From Kuschelorhynchus macadamiae (Eukaryota > Arthropoda > Insecta > Coleoptera > Curculionidae), in NCBI GenBank assembly GCA_030620095.1, contig JAUTXW010003385.1, positions 248,001 to 312,000 on the forward strand: a DNA stretch of 64,000 nt, in the 5' to 3' direction. Made by a program: the position numbers and the translations under genes. Below, in pieces: positions 11,534 through 22,101 of this stretch (position 1 is its first letter; each line of letters starts with the position of its first letter). The notes under the pieces are model-generated. The model was not told where the DNA came from and did no database searches. It saw nothing but the letters and a program-made list of their open reading frames with translations.

Positions 11534-12190
11534 AAAATACAAGATTTGTAACCACACTACACCACAACTTGTTAGGTTCTGGACGCGCGTTTCGCTAACC
11601 AAGTTAGCATCATCAGCAGATATAAACTAAAGTAACTTATCCTAACTGAAACTATTTATAGGTAAATGTGGTCACACTTGGTTGCACCCGACTATTTGGT
11701 GATTGTTTTCCAAAGCATGTTGGGCAACGCTTGACTTTTTTGTTTTTCCGTATCTTAAATGTGCCACGTGTTCTTTAAAACGAATGTTTATGGAGCGTTT
11801 AATTTGCCTAATATATTTTAGACTGCAGTCATTACAGCTAATTTCATAGATGCCACTCCTCTCCTTCAAGTCGACTTTGTCTTTAGGATTTCCAAGGAGA
11901 TTTTTCAAACTGTTCTCCCTTTTGTAGGCTACTCTAAAACCTACGATTTCAAATACTTTTTCAAGATCGCTCATATATTTGGGATCATATGGGATTACTA
12001 TGAACTTATAGGGAGCCTCGGGTGCTTAAAGAGTAGTGACATCTTTTAACATTTTTTTATGCTTATGTCTATTTACTAATTTATGTACAAAATTATCATT
12101 ATATCCATTACTTTTAGATATATTTTTAATCCGATTCATTTCATTGTTAAAACGTTCTTTACTTAATGGAAAATTGACTAACCTGCAAGC
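11534..12190 (-). pseudogene. Inverted PLE 3' fragment (GIY-YIG endonuclease region)
   Basis: The minus strand repeats the 3' part of the plus-strand PLE at 13260-14082. It has the linker (HKLVNRHKHKK), then a GIY-YIG endonuclease region, SGIYEISCNDC and LKYIRQIKRSINIRFKEH. The longest open piece is 11672-11974. The rest is split by a stop near 12027 and by a deletion that removes the end of the protein after NNHQI. The usual YIGQTKR reads YIRQIKR, altering a Gly of the second endonuclease motif. It ends near 12190, where the opposite-strand copy begins. Confidence 0.8.
11577..11622 (-). ncRNA. Hammerhead-ribozyme-like motif of PLE (intact core)
   Basis: On the minus strand the order is CTGATGA, a stem-loop GCTAAC-TTG-GTTAGC, GAAA, CGCGC and GTC. 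These are the conserved hammerhead core, stem II and cleavage triplet. Stem III would be only A-U and C-G with a small loop, as in the minimal hammerheads reported in PLEs. A U follows the core unpaired. Self-cleavage is inferred. Confidence 0.55.
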
Positions 12191-12191
12191 C

Positions 12192-13927
12192 TTTCTAATG
12201 AATGCAGAAATAAAATCTCAAAAAACGTTGTTAACTACAAGTCAAAATATGTTTCTCATAAAAATACTGAAGTTATTCAGCGACTGGAGAAAAAGGAATG
12301 TTTTTATTTAAAAGCTGACAAAGGAAATAAGGTTGTTATACTAGACAAAACAGATATTTTGAAAGAGTAGACAATTTGATTCAAGATGGTCCTAACGATT
12401 TGATTGAGAAAACCCGTTATCAAAAATGATAACGAAAGTAAAAGGTACCTTAAAACAGTGTAAAAACCTTGTGTCCGATAAACTTAAATTCAAACTAACA
12501 CATAGTAACCCATAGTTATCTAAACTGTATTCCCTTCTCAAAATCCATAAATCTGGGAAGTCCATGAGACCTATTGTTTCAGCTGTTGGATCACAACGTA
12601 CAGCAAATTAAATATCTCGTACGATAACTTTGAGGTTACTAACTCTTTAGAATTCTTAGATAAAATTTAGAATGTTCACTTAAAAGAAGGTGAAATTTTA
12701 ATATCTTATGATGTAAGCCCATTGTTTCCTAGTGTACCCGTACCACTAGCTTTAGGGTAGCTAAAGAAACTACTTGAAATCAATAATTTGATGAAGGAAA
12801 TTATTGATGAATATTTGCTTCTCATAAAATTATGTATGAATCAAAATTTCTGTCAGTTCAACAATAAAAATATTATAAACAACTTGAGAGAACTGCGATG
12901 GGCAATTGCTTATCTCCGTTCCTTGCAAATTTGGTTACGGTTAGATTAGAAACCCAATTCAAAAAAGAACTCAAGTATTTTCCAAGGGTGTGGTATAGAT
13001 ACGTAGACGATATATTTGCTACTTTTGATGCAAAAGCAGAAACTTTCTTAGAAAAATTAAACAATAAATATTCTTCCATTAATTTTACGTACGAAAAGGA
13101 AAACAATGGGCAAGTACCTTTTCTCGACACGTTAGTTATTAGAAATAACGACAAATTACAATTTTATATTCATAGGAAATTGACTAATACTGATAGGTAT
13201 ATAACATCCGACTCATTCCATTGCCGTCAACACAAAATGGCAGCATTGCATTTCTTAATTCACAGGTTAGTCAATTTTCCATTAAGCAAAGAACGTTTTA
13301 ACAATGAAAGGAATCAGATTAAATCTACCTAAAAGTTATGGATATAATGATAATTTTGTACATAAATTAGTAAATAGACATAAGCATGAGAAAATGTTAA
13401 AAGATGCCACTACTCTTCAAGCACCTGAGACTCCCCATAAGTTCATAGTAATCCCATATGATCCCAGATATACGGGAAGTCTAGAAAAAGTATTTATACA
13501 CGTAGGTTTTAGAGTAGCCTACAAAACGAAGAACAGTTTGAAAAATCTCCTTGGAAACCCTAAAGACAAAGTCGACTTGAAGGAGAGGAGTGGCATCTAT
13601 GAAATTAGCTGTAATGACTGCGATCTAAAATATATTGGGCAAACTAAACGCTCCATAAACATTCGTTTTCAAGAACACATCGCACATTTAAGATACGGAA
13701 GAACCGAGAAGTCAAGCGTTGCCCAACATGCTTTAGAAAACAATCACCAAATAGGAATGAATAATCTTAAGTTGAATAAAAATGTATCTAATAATAGATT
13801 ATTGGATGCATTTGAGAGTATAGAAATAGTTAAATATAGTAAGAAAGCACTAAATAAAGACAAAGGGCCTATTTCCTGTAGTCCCCTCTATTGTTTACTT
13901 GACAACGGTGCAATCGGGTGCAATTAA
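12192..13927 (+). pseudogene. Penelope-like polyprotein: reverse transcriptase plus GIY-YIG endonuclease
   Basis: Near full-length PLE ORF in broken frames. In order: KADKGNKVVILDK (N-terminal PLE motif, about 12315), LYSLLKIHKSGKSMRPIV, ISYDVSPLFPSVP (motif A), MGNCLSPFLANL (motif B, 12898) and WYRYVDDIFATF (catalytic YVDD, about 13000). The thumb follows, then GIYEISCNDC with YIGQTKR and FQEH (GIY-YIG nuclease, about 13590-13680). Open pieces are 12898-13332 and 13304-13927; upstream there are several stops and shifts. The enzyme would copy element RNA and nick the target. Followed by a hammerhead-like motif. Confidence 0.85.
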
Positions 13928-13987
13928 GTGTGACCACATTTACCTATAAATAGTCTCAGTTAGGATAAGTTACTTTAGTTTATATCA

Positions 13988-14031
13988 TCTGCTGATGATG
14001 CTAACTTGGTTAGCGAAACGCGCGTCCAGAA
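13988..14031 (+). ncRNA. Hammerhead-ribozyme-like motif of PLE (intact core)
   Basis: CTGATGA at 13992-13998 is followed by stem II GCTAAC/GTTAGC, GAAA at 14014-14017 and a GTC cleavage triplet at 14024-14026. CTG just before the core can pair with CAG just after the triplet as stem I. Stem III is two base pairs. PLEs are known to carry such minimal hammerheads in their terminal repeats. Fold and activity are inferred from sequence only. Confidence 0.6.
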
Positions 14032-14122
14032 CGTAACAAGTTGTGGTGTAGTGTGGTTAGAACCCTTGTATTTTGATCTATCTTCGACCACAGGTTCAAG
14101 TGTTAGGACTCAACTAATAATC

Positions 14123-14859
14123 ATTTATATTCTTGGCTGCAAAAGGGCGATTTATTGCTTTATGGTATTTGTCATGCAGGTATCGGCACAAAAATAAATT
14201 ATTTTCCATACTTTACTCATTGGTATTAGGATATTTTGGCCAAGATTGCCTATAACCCGGGAAAAAAGTTGGGGTCAGCATAAAAATGCCTTTCTTAGCA
14301 TAAAAACACTGTTACGTATTGTGACCAATTAAATTTATCAAATAAAAGATTATAGGACATTTTCAAGGCATCAACATCCAGGCATGTGCGATAGAGTACG
14401 AATTTGTGAACGCGCGCGGTTCACTGATACCCTGTGTGTGTTTATAGCCAAAACGTCATCTTCATTTAATATATTTATTTAACCTTTAACCGAATAGGTT
14501 AATATACTTGAAAGTCGAGACGAGGTTTTTCGAGACCAGACGAAACATCAGTCTTTAGTCTCGTCTCATCTCGTTAGGCAGCATTACTAACAATAGGTTT
14601 AATGCCGATGAATCCTGTAAGTTTCCGTAGAGGATTTAAAGGGGCCAGGCGAATCACTGTCATATACTACAAGTATACCGGACGCTGAAAATGTAGATTT
14701 GATGGAAATCTTTTATTATGTGAACTCTATAGAATTTGAATGATTTGTTTGTTTTCTGGTTTTACGAGGATATATGGATTTTTGGTTGTGAAAGCTGTCA
14801 TTAATTAGCCAAGGCTTTCCAATGGAATAAAAATTCAGCATCAATATACTTCTTTATAA
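14123..14859. other. Unassigned stretch between two PLEs
   Basis: No gene seen. At 14510-14585 there are repeated CGAGAC/GTCTCG words that could fold back; the same kind of sequence occurs inverted near 10900. The rest is plain AT-rich DNA. Confidence 0.35.
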
Positions 14860-16130
14860 CTGAAAGATATGGGTATAAACATAAACGAAAGCTTTTACGG
14901 CTTTGGTCAATTAAAAAGTCAGTTAGGTCAATTAGAATCACTATGCACAAATGTTCCTGTCAACGACTCAATTTCCATAATATTAGACATATTATTGGAT
15001 CATAATAATCTTGATAAGAATTTAATAGACCTAGTGGAAGCTTGTCTTACATCTACTTAGTTTAATTTTCAACCATCTTTTTATAAACAAACTTCAGGTG
15101 CAGCTATGGGAATCTCCTCTATCACCCGTGGTAGCGAATATCTTTATGGAAGCCTTTGAGGATATTGCTCCAATATCAGCTCCAAACCAAAACACTCGTT
15201 CAGATATGTAGATGATACTTCTATTGTTTGGCCTCATGGACAAGATAATCTCCTCATATTTCTGGACCATCTTAATCAACAATATCATAACCTCAAGTTC
15301 ACAATAGAAATTGAATCTAATGGAATGATTCCTTTTCTAGATGCATGCGTTCAAAGAAAAGAAAATGGTACATTAGCACATTCTGTGTATAGAAAACCGA
15401 CGCATACAAATAGATACTTAAATGCAAATTCCCATCACCATCCAGCACAAAAGAAATCGGTTATTAACTCACTAGTATTCAGAGCTATTTCGATTTCTGA
15501 TCAAGTTTCTCTAGCATGGGAAACATCGAAACTGACCAAAGCTCTCAGAGGGAATAGCTATTGCACTGAAGATATTACGCGTGCAATTAAAAGATATAGT
15601 AATACAACTTCGCCAAAGGAGAATGATAAGGAGGTAGTGTTGTTCTTCCCTAGATGCATGACACTCCTGACAAAATAGAACCATTACTTCGGCCTACATA
15701 CGTAGAATCGTCAATACACATAAGATGATTGGACAATGCTTGCGATCCCCGAAAGGTATTGTACCTTTCCAAACAGAAGGAGTATACAAAATTCATTGCT
15801 CCTGTAGAGAAGTGTATGTGGGAGAATCAATATCAACTAGACTTAAGGAAAATGAACGATGAACGAGAAACAAACTGTTCAATCATATTATAAATATAAA
15901 GGAAACCAAGGTTCTAACATCGGTTCCAGGATTCTATAAACGAAGAATTAGAGAATCTAATGTAAAAAGAAAAAGTGGAAATAAATATATCGGTATTGGG
16001 AACTATTCATATAGCAGCACGTATACAAACATCGGAACTTACGATGACCTGTTTATTAGCATTGTATTCTTAAGTCCGTGTGATCTTAGCTGGTGCAGTC
16101 TCTTTAATGTAATGTGTAAAGAGTTTTGAT
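14860..16130 (+). pseudogene. Second-family Penelope-like element, decayed RT and GIY-YIG
   Basis: A different PLE family from that at 12-14 kb. It shows LCTNVPVNDSISIILD (motif A region), FYKQTSGAAMG (motif B), FRYVDDTSIVW (catalytic YVDD, about 15200) and MIPFLDACV. NGTLAHSVYRKPTHTNRYL and a thumb reaching 15678 follow. Beyond that the frames break, but VYKIHCSCREVYVGES (about 15780) marks the GIY-YIG endonuclease. Several stops and shifts make it inactive. The same family supplies the head-to-head pair at 24793-26231. I found no terminal duplication here. Confidence 0.8.
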
Positions 16131-16332
16131 CCTGTATATCAGAAAGACTAGGTTCCAAGAGATTTTTCAATTTTGTTATTTTAAAAATTTGGTTATGATT
16201 AGCCCTAACACTTTTTATAAATAATAATATACAACCATTGCAATATCTATTTAATTTGCTAAAGTATCTAATGAGTAACTGAAATATTATATATTTTATT
16301 TATTTAGGTTGTTAATGTCTTTTATTTTTCAG

Positions 16333-16451
16333 GCATTTACATTACGCAAATCAAAACGCAGTTGTACCGCACAAGGTGACGCACGCTACCAGTTTAGACG
16401 CCATTGCCAGGCGGCATTGTTTTAGGACGGGGTATCCAGCACAATCTCTAT
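16333..16451 (+). CDS. Host gene exon B
   Basis: Acceptor TTTATTTTTCAG ends at 16332 and the donor is T|GTAAGT. Two of the three frames contain stops. The open one starts after one base (G), which completes the split codon from exon A as AGG, and encodes 39 residues including HYANQNAVVPHKVTHATSLD and RRHCFRTGYPAQSL. It ends with a single T, which joins CG of the exon at 21965 as a Ser codon. The GC-rich coding look and matching phases at both ends support a real exon. No domain or gene recognised. Confidence 0.6.
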
Positions 16452-16750
16452 GTAAGTATCGAGTTAATCGAATATTATATAACGGAGTATTCGGATTGAA
16501 TATATTAACTTTCAAATAATTTTCAGCCACCATCCACCTAAAAATCTTTTTGAAAAGATTGGCTACTAAATTTGCTTCTATCCCTGTTTCTAATTGCCTA
16601 CGAGTAATTCTTTTTTAAATATCTGAAAAACAGCTTTGACTCTAGAAGTTTGGACTCTTTCTTGAAGTTATAATAACTATATTCTTTCTTTCCGTCATAA
16701 TCCTTCTAGATTATAATGAATTAAATAATCAAAATTTCTGATAAGTAAAA

Positions 16751-17083
16751 TTGCCTTCCACCCCCAAAGTTTTTCCTTTATTCTATATTCAGCAATGTTG
16801 GGAGGAAAGCTTATCGAAGAAGCAGCCTCTGGGATCCACTTGGCCCATTGTAAATCCGTTTGGGAATATCCCTTTTCCTAGACCATCTTATACATACAAT
16901 GAGGACATAAAGTCCGTTGCTTCCCGTCTATCTTTTGAACCGCTCGGTATATTGCAAAGAAATTTGGAAGATAATATATTAGCAAATTCTCCATTAAAAA
17001 AAATGACATCTTTAAATAATGTCAAGAAGACAATTTCCAAACTTTTTTTTATGGAAGGGAGGTCGAGTAACACATCGTTTTAA
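16751..17083 (+). CDS. Unrecognised 110-codon ORF
   Basis: An open frame containing PIVNPFGNIPFPRPSYTYNE and VASRLSFEPLGILQRNLE, of protein-like composition. I recognise no family. It ends just inside the left arm of the mariner relic at 17045. An acceptor-like TATATTCAG lies at about 16794, but the phase needed after exon B reaches a stop, so it does not fit the host gene. It could be an unidentified transposon fragment or chance. Confidence 0.2.
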   Translation: MPSTPKVFPLFYIQQCWEESLSKKQPLGSTWPIVNPFGNIPFPRPSYTYNEDIKSVASRLSFEPLGILQRNLEDNILANSPLKKMTSLNNVKKTISKLFFMEGRSSNTSF

Positions 17084-18260
17084 AAGGTCTTTTTATTTTT
17101 AATTCAACCCCCGATTTAGAAAATATTTGATCCAACAGTTCTCAATTGATGACCAATAATCACTTTAAATTTGATTCTCTGATTACGTGGTTTTGTGCTG
17201 CAATTTTTTCCACCAAGTACAACAATTAATTGTCGTTGCTTTGGTTTTCTAATATTTGACATTTGGAAACGTGCTTTTCATGTGTTCTAAAAGTTTCCGA
17301 AAATATCATTTAATTGAAATGGCTCGTTCGTTAGAAGATAAAATCCAAGCAGTTATCATCTTTGGCTAGATTAACTGGAATTGTCACGCTTCTTCAATGA
17401 ACGCTTTCCGAAACGACCGATGTGCAGGTATTTTCAGAATTTGTTGTCAAAATTTCAGGTAATGGAGGCGGTAAAAGATGCCCCAATATCTGGGAGGCCC
17501 AAAAATTGGCGAAAACGTGAAAGCTCAGTATCCTAGACAGTGTACTAAGCAAGTAGCTGAGACATGCAATATTTCACGAAATTTAAACGGCCCCACATAT
17601 CTTCAAATGCTGCAGGATACCACTACTCCACTTAATGATGATGTTGTTGCTCAAAACCCTCGTGAGTTCCACTTTGGCATTACATTTCAACCGGACGGTG
17701 TCCCGACACATTATTTTATAGACACTAGAAATTACTTAAATGCAGCCTATCTGGATAGATGGATTGGTCGCCGAGGTCCGACTAGGCTAGCTCGCTCGCT
17801 CGCCAGATCTTACAACCCTTGATTATTTTCTATAAGGCTATGTGAAATCTCAACTTTTCAAAATGAAACCCTCTTTAATGTAAGGAAAGAATTCACTAAT
17901 AGAATCTTCATTTTTCAAGAGGTACAGGGCAGACATTTATAACATCTTTTAAAATGAAAATTTTATTTTCCATCTTGTTTTAGTTTTTAATATTCGTTTT
18001 TTAAGTTTTGTATTAATTGTTATACTGTTGCAATAAAATATTTACCGTTTCATTTTCGTGCTTCACTTAGTATGGAGTATTGATATTGGTAACCTCAAAA
18101 AAATATCCCGAAAGTATAATAATGAGTCCATCAGGAAACATTGTTATTGGTCATCATTTGAGAACTACTGATTTAAATGTTTTCAAAATCGGGGGTTGAA
18201 TTCAGAATAAAAAGACTTTTAAACGATATATCACTGGACACCCCTTTCCATAAAAATGAC
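17045..18260. mobile_element. Internally deleted mariner with about 120-bp TIRs
   Basis: Inverted arms at about 17045-17165 and 18137-18260 share ATTCAACCCCCGATTT, a TTCTCAA-TGATGACCAATAA block and an ACATCG/ATATCG block near the ends. The inside is a shortened transposase gene. About 1.2 kb in total, so a non-autonomous derivative. Confidence 0.7.
17318..17960 (+). pseudogene. Deleted mariner transposase
   Basis: Starts MARSLEDKIQAVIIFG (17318), then meets a stop and frame changes. KDAPISGRPKNWRKRES and SKQVAETCNISRN come from the N-terminal DNA-binding region. Sequence then jumps directly to LNGPTYLQMLQD, so the segment with the first catalytic Asp is deleted. FQPDGVPTHYF keeps the second Asp and YLDRWIGRRGP follows. 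In a different frame LTTLDYFL and GYVKSQLFKMKP represent the third-Asp region and C-terminus up to about 17960. Inactive; product would be a mariner transposase of the long insect type. Confidence 0.75.
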
Positions 18261-18323
18261 GTAATTTATATCGTGATTGTATAGACTTGTCATCTGAACA
18301 ATCCTTTTTTTATATGAATATAT

Positions 18324-18584
18324 TGTTGCGAATTTATCCCTAGTTATAGATCTGTTAAGTTTTAGATGAATTTGTTTATTATTTGCTATCTTAATGAAGT
18401 AGACTTACCTTAATTTTTATCCCTGTAACGACTATGTGTCAAAAATTGTTCTCGAATGTTCTGTTAGGCTTAATTCTTTTCACCCTGTATTATTTAGATT
18501 ATTCTAGAATTTTCTAGATAATTCCATCATTTTCTAAAGGCTATATAAGCGCGCCGCGAGGCCACATTTTGATGACTTAGCGCC
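18324..18584 (+). repeat. Probable Ty3/gypsy LTR segment
   Basis: Begins TGTTGCGAATTT and contains repeated TTCTAGA words and a TATATAA box (18542-18548) before a GC-rich run, the layout of many insect Ty3/gypsy LTRs. Related sequence seems to resume after the jockey fragment near 19390 and leads to TTTGGTGTCGGAAGCGGGAT (19540-19560), a plausible LTR end and primer-binding region. No second LTR in the window, so this is inference. Confidence 0.45.
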
Positions 18585-19325
18585 AAAATGTTCTTCCGGA
18601 TGAACAATTCGGCTTCAGAAGCTCACCAAGTACCCTGAATCAAACAAGAGGGTTGGCTTCTGATATTGCTCAGGCATTTAACAGGAAAAAAATGTGGGGG
18701 CAATCTTTCTAGATGTCCACAAAGCATTTGACATAACATCTAACTATCTAGTAAAATTAATTCAATCCTTTTTAAGTAACAGGGAGTTCATAGTCCACAT
18801 AGAGGGCTATGACTCAAACCCTAAATTAATAAGAGCGGGTGTCCCACAAGGCTCCTCGTTGTTTCTACTACTATTTAATATCTTCACCGCGGACATACCC
18901 AAAAATCAGCACCCCAATCACAGTTAACAGAAATCTAAATTACATTCACAATAGCCTTCAAAATCATCTAAATGTCATCCAAATATGGATGAATTCATGG
19001 AAACTGAGCCTAAACCCTAATAAAACTCAAGTGGTATTATTTTCACAATACAATAGGCCTGAAAACATCAGGAAAATCCAAATATCAAATGTTGAATGGA
19101 CAAAAAAAGCAAAGTATCTGGGAGTAATATTTGACACAAAATTGAGTTGGTCGGCTAATACTAACAATAAGATAAAGAAAGCAAGAGGTATAATATCTAT
19201 GTTATATTCCCTACTTCACCCCAAAAGTAAACTACATTCCAGAATAAAAACCACTATTTACAAATCATTTATCAGACCAATTTTAACGTACGCTTCCCCT
19301 ACCATTTGATACCACAAGTTAACTT
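18585..19325 (+). pseudogene. Jockey-like non-LTR reverse transcriptase fragment
   Basis: The translation gives LPDEQFGFRSSPSTLNQT, FLDVHKAFD (motif A with a catalytic Asp), AGVPQGSSLF (motif B), NPNKTQVVLFS and KYLGVIFDTKLSW. These are the RT palm and thumb of a jockey-clade LINE. Between ADIPKN and LNYIHNSLQNHL the segment that should hold the FADD active site is missing, so an internal deletion has removed the catalytic pair. It starts and ends abruptly within what looks like gypsy LTR/leader sequence, suggesting insertion or recombination there. Confidence 0.8.
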
Positions 19326-19659
19326 AAACACTAACCAAAATGCGTAAAACCGTAAGATGAAGCAAAACAGAAGATGATCCCAAACACAAACACATTTTGA
19401 TTCAGTTGTAATTGAGATTTCGAAGTGTTAACAAGCTGACATTGACAAGTTTAAAGTTACCTTAGTTACGATTGTTAGGTGTAACCAGTGTTTGAAGAAG
19501 TGAATTCAGAAACTACGTGTTTGTGTACCGGCAAATCCGGAACATTTGGTGTCGGAAGCGGGATAAGGATCCAGCTGAGTCTGAAGTTGGAGTAATCTGA
19601 AGACGAAAAAGTAATAATTGTTTTTTTTAACACTGAAGGTACTGAAGATACAGAAATCA

Positions 19660-20648
19660 TCATAATTATGGAAGCAAAATTTGATTCCTTAATGAATGTG
19701 ATAATGACAATGCACAACGATATGAAAGATCTAAGAAAGAACCAAGAAGACGCGAAAAAACAGTCAAGAAGACAAGAAGAAAATCAAAGAAGACATGAAG
19801 AGAGGCCAAGAGGACATGAATCAAGAACTAGGAAACCTGAAGAAAAATCAAGAAGACATGAAGCAAGAAATTAAAAAAGATATTAAGAGGAACCGAGAAG
19901 AACTAAAGCAAGAACTTACAGATGACATGAGGAAGCACCAAGAAAACATAAAACACAAAATGCAAGAAATGGTAAAGAATGAAGAAGAAATCACTAGAAA
20001 AAGGTTGCTTGAACTGACACTAACCAAGGAAGATGTAAAAGAGGAATTGGGACAAATGGAGAAGAAAGTCCAAAGCAAGTTCAGGAGGTTCATTACCAAA
20101 TGCGGCAGGAAGTCCAAAATCTAAGTGAGTTAAAATCCGACTTTGTCTCTTTGTTACATCTGGTAAAACCACCTACGTTTGATGGTAAGGTGCCGTGGGT
20201 GACGTACCTGAAACAATTTGATGCTGCCGCAACTGAACATAACTGGGAATCCACCAGAATGGCACGAGCACTGGTTTGTTCCTTGCATGATGAAGCAATG
20301 GAGGTGCTAAAGAACATACCCGAAGATAAACAGAATGACTTTGGGACAATAGTAAGCCAACTAGAAATGCGTTATGGTGAAGCACATTTACAGGTGGTTT
20401 ATAAAGTTCAACTTCAATGTCGAAGACAAAAATATAACGAAAATCTTCAAAAGTGTGAAGGAGATATTGTGCGACTAATTAATTTGACTTATCCATCCTA
20501 CCCTGAAGAGATTAAGCAAGAGTTGGCAGTAAGCAGTTTTATTGAAGGCCTTCGTGACCCTGATACCAACCGAGGTTTAAGAATGGCTAGAATAAAGAAG
20601 ATTTCAGAAGCTCTAGCATATGCTTTTCAGTTTGAAACAGCTAAATAA
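19660..20648 (+). pseudogene. Ty3/gypsy Gag fragment with N-terminal coiled coil
   Basis: From ATG 19668 the sequence encodes a long charged helical region rich in Glu, Lys, Arg and Gln in roughly heptad order, probably coiled coil, split between two frames (19668-19874 and 19795-20124). A third frame (20100-20648, 182 codons) carries the capsid-like part: KPPTFDGKVPWVTYLKQF, with a conserved Trp and FDG, then LEMRYGEAHL. This resembles Gag of insect Ty3/gypsy elements. No protease, RT or integrase follows, so only the 5' end survives. The frames would need at least two shifts to join. Old retroelement copy; no activity expected. Confidence 0.7.
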
Positions 20649-21964
20649 ACATAGAGGGGTCAAGGAAAACTACGAAGACTACAGTACACTTCAGAATATC
20701 GGGCTTCAAATGAAAATGCTTCGAACATTTTAAAAATAAAGTCATGAATGTCAGAATGAAGAGCATAGAACTTATCCAGTTCATCTCACATTACAGATCA
20801 AACCCAGCCTTGGATACTGTTCTCATATATTCTCATTGATGCACCGCGTCGAATTGTGTTCGATTAATCTCTGTTTTATAGTTCATCCTTAATGCCTTGC
20901 TTAGCCATGCCGGTCGCAGGGGACACGAATATATCGACCCTCATGTATCCATTCACCTCCAACTATAAAGATCAGGGGATTTCCATTTTGTTCGCCTCTT
21001 TATTGTCCTTATTATATAGTGTCCGATTTTGGAATCTGTTAACGTTAAAGATTTTTTAATCTTTTCCTAATTTTTAACCCTCGTATTCACTAAAAAAAAA
21101 TTGTTCTCCAGTTATGTTTCGCTTATGTTACTGTCATTTTGTAACTGTGACATTTAGAAAAATTATTTGTTCAAAAGTTAAAAATGTCATCTTAAACCTA
21201 TAACTGTCAACTTAGACCTGGTCTAAATTTAAACCTCTTTAGTAAATACGGGTGTAAATTGATGGTCTGCTCATGGAAAAAAAATGAAAAAAAGTCATGA
21301 ATTTAAAATTTATGTTCCTTTTGGATTTACCATATTCCTTCTAACATTTCCTTATTATTAATTTCACTAAATATTCTCTAACACCGAGGTAAACATCATT
21401 TGTATAGCTTTCATAACATATAAATGTTTGTCAGATGTAAAAAATAACTGTTACCATTAAGAACGATGGAAAGTAGTTATGTTTTAGATAGAACACAGCA
21501 CAAACACAACGTTATCCATAGAATGAAATTGGCAACTCGCCACTGAGTATGCCTTGTATGAAGTTAAATGCATGGATTTTTAAAATTCCTCTGTTTCTGC
21601 AGATGGAGTTACCTTATTGATGAGAAACCCGAAGAAATTACCAAGTCATTTTGATCAACTTGCATATCTTTATTTTCAAATTAATTTTTTGTATTTGTAG
21701 AATTAAATATTTTTCTCTATTTGGTTCCATCAATACACAACTCGGTTTGCGAAAAAAATTTTTTTGAGTAATTTGTTGCAACAAGCCTGCCTGATAAAGC
21801 AACCGTGATACATAGCGCCTAGGCTAACCATCTATATCTATCGAGTGATAATCCTATAGATAAAAGAAAGATGTGTTCAATGTCGTTAATTTCGTTAAAT
21901 AAAGAAGATTTTTTGTACTATCAATACGTCTATAACAATTTAATTTATAAAGATTATTTTGCAG
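20649..21964. other. Intronic stretch with one MITE-like repeat
   Basis: No gene recognised downstream of the Gag fragment. A short inverted-repeat element lies at 21077-21257; otherwise AT-rich sequence up to the next exon. Confidence 0.35.
21077..21257. repeat. MITE-like element of about 180 bp
   Basis: TTAACCCTCGTATTCACTAAA at the left and the complement of TTACACCCGTATTTACTAAA at the right form imperfect inverted ends of about 20 bp. The inside is non-coding, with inverted TTTAGA and GTCATTTT/AAAATGTCAT words. Confidence 0.45.
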
Positions 21965-22101
21965 CGAGTAAACCAATCCTCAACAAGCAATTCCCCAACG
22001 TTTCGTCCGAGAGCGATCTTCAGAAATTCCGCACGGCTCAACAGTCCAACGACCGGAAGAGCCCCAGCCTGTCCAATCCCACCGACTCGTTGAAGCAAAA
22101 G
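21965..22101 (+). CDS. Host gene exon C
   Basis: Acceptor TTTTGCAG ends at 21964 and the donor is AAG|GTTTGT. After CG, which completes a Ser codon with the T left by exon B, 45 codons are open: SKPILNKQFPNVSSESD, then QKFRTAQQSNDRKSPSLSN and TDSLKQK. The segment is much more GC-rich than its surroundings and polar, typical of a disordered linker. It ends in phase 0, matching the exon at 34545. A longer open frame beginning at 21871 runs through the acceptor and is probably irrelevant. Gene not recognised. Confidence 0.6.

Larger units (their letters stand above)
11530..14110. mobile_element. Penelope-like element, head-to-head composite with 12-bp TSD
   Basis: A minus-strand 3' PLE fragment (11530-12190) lies head-to-head with a longer plus-strand copy (12192-14082). 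The unit is bracketed by identical 12-bp direct repeats CAACTAATAATC at 11518-11529 and 14111-14122. A single target duplication round both halves suggests they arrived in one event, as described for PLEs that carry an inverted partial copy at the 5' end. About 28 bp of extra sequence lies between the recognisable 3' terminus near 14082 and the right repeat. Confidence 0.8.

Noticed and set aside
12873..13154. Minus-strand ORF opposite the PLE reverse transcriptase
   Set aside because: Antisense of the YVDD region.
16751..17083. Possible host exon after exon B
   Set aside because: With the acceptor near 16794 the phase required by exon B runs into a stop.
19475..19717. Minus-strand 80-codon ORF
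   Set aside because: Antisense of the gypsy leader and Gag start; no motif.
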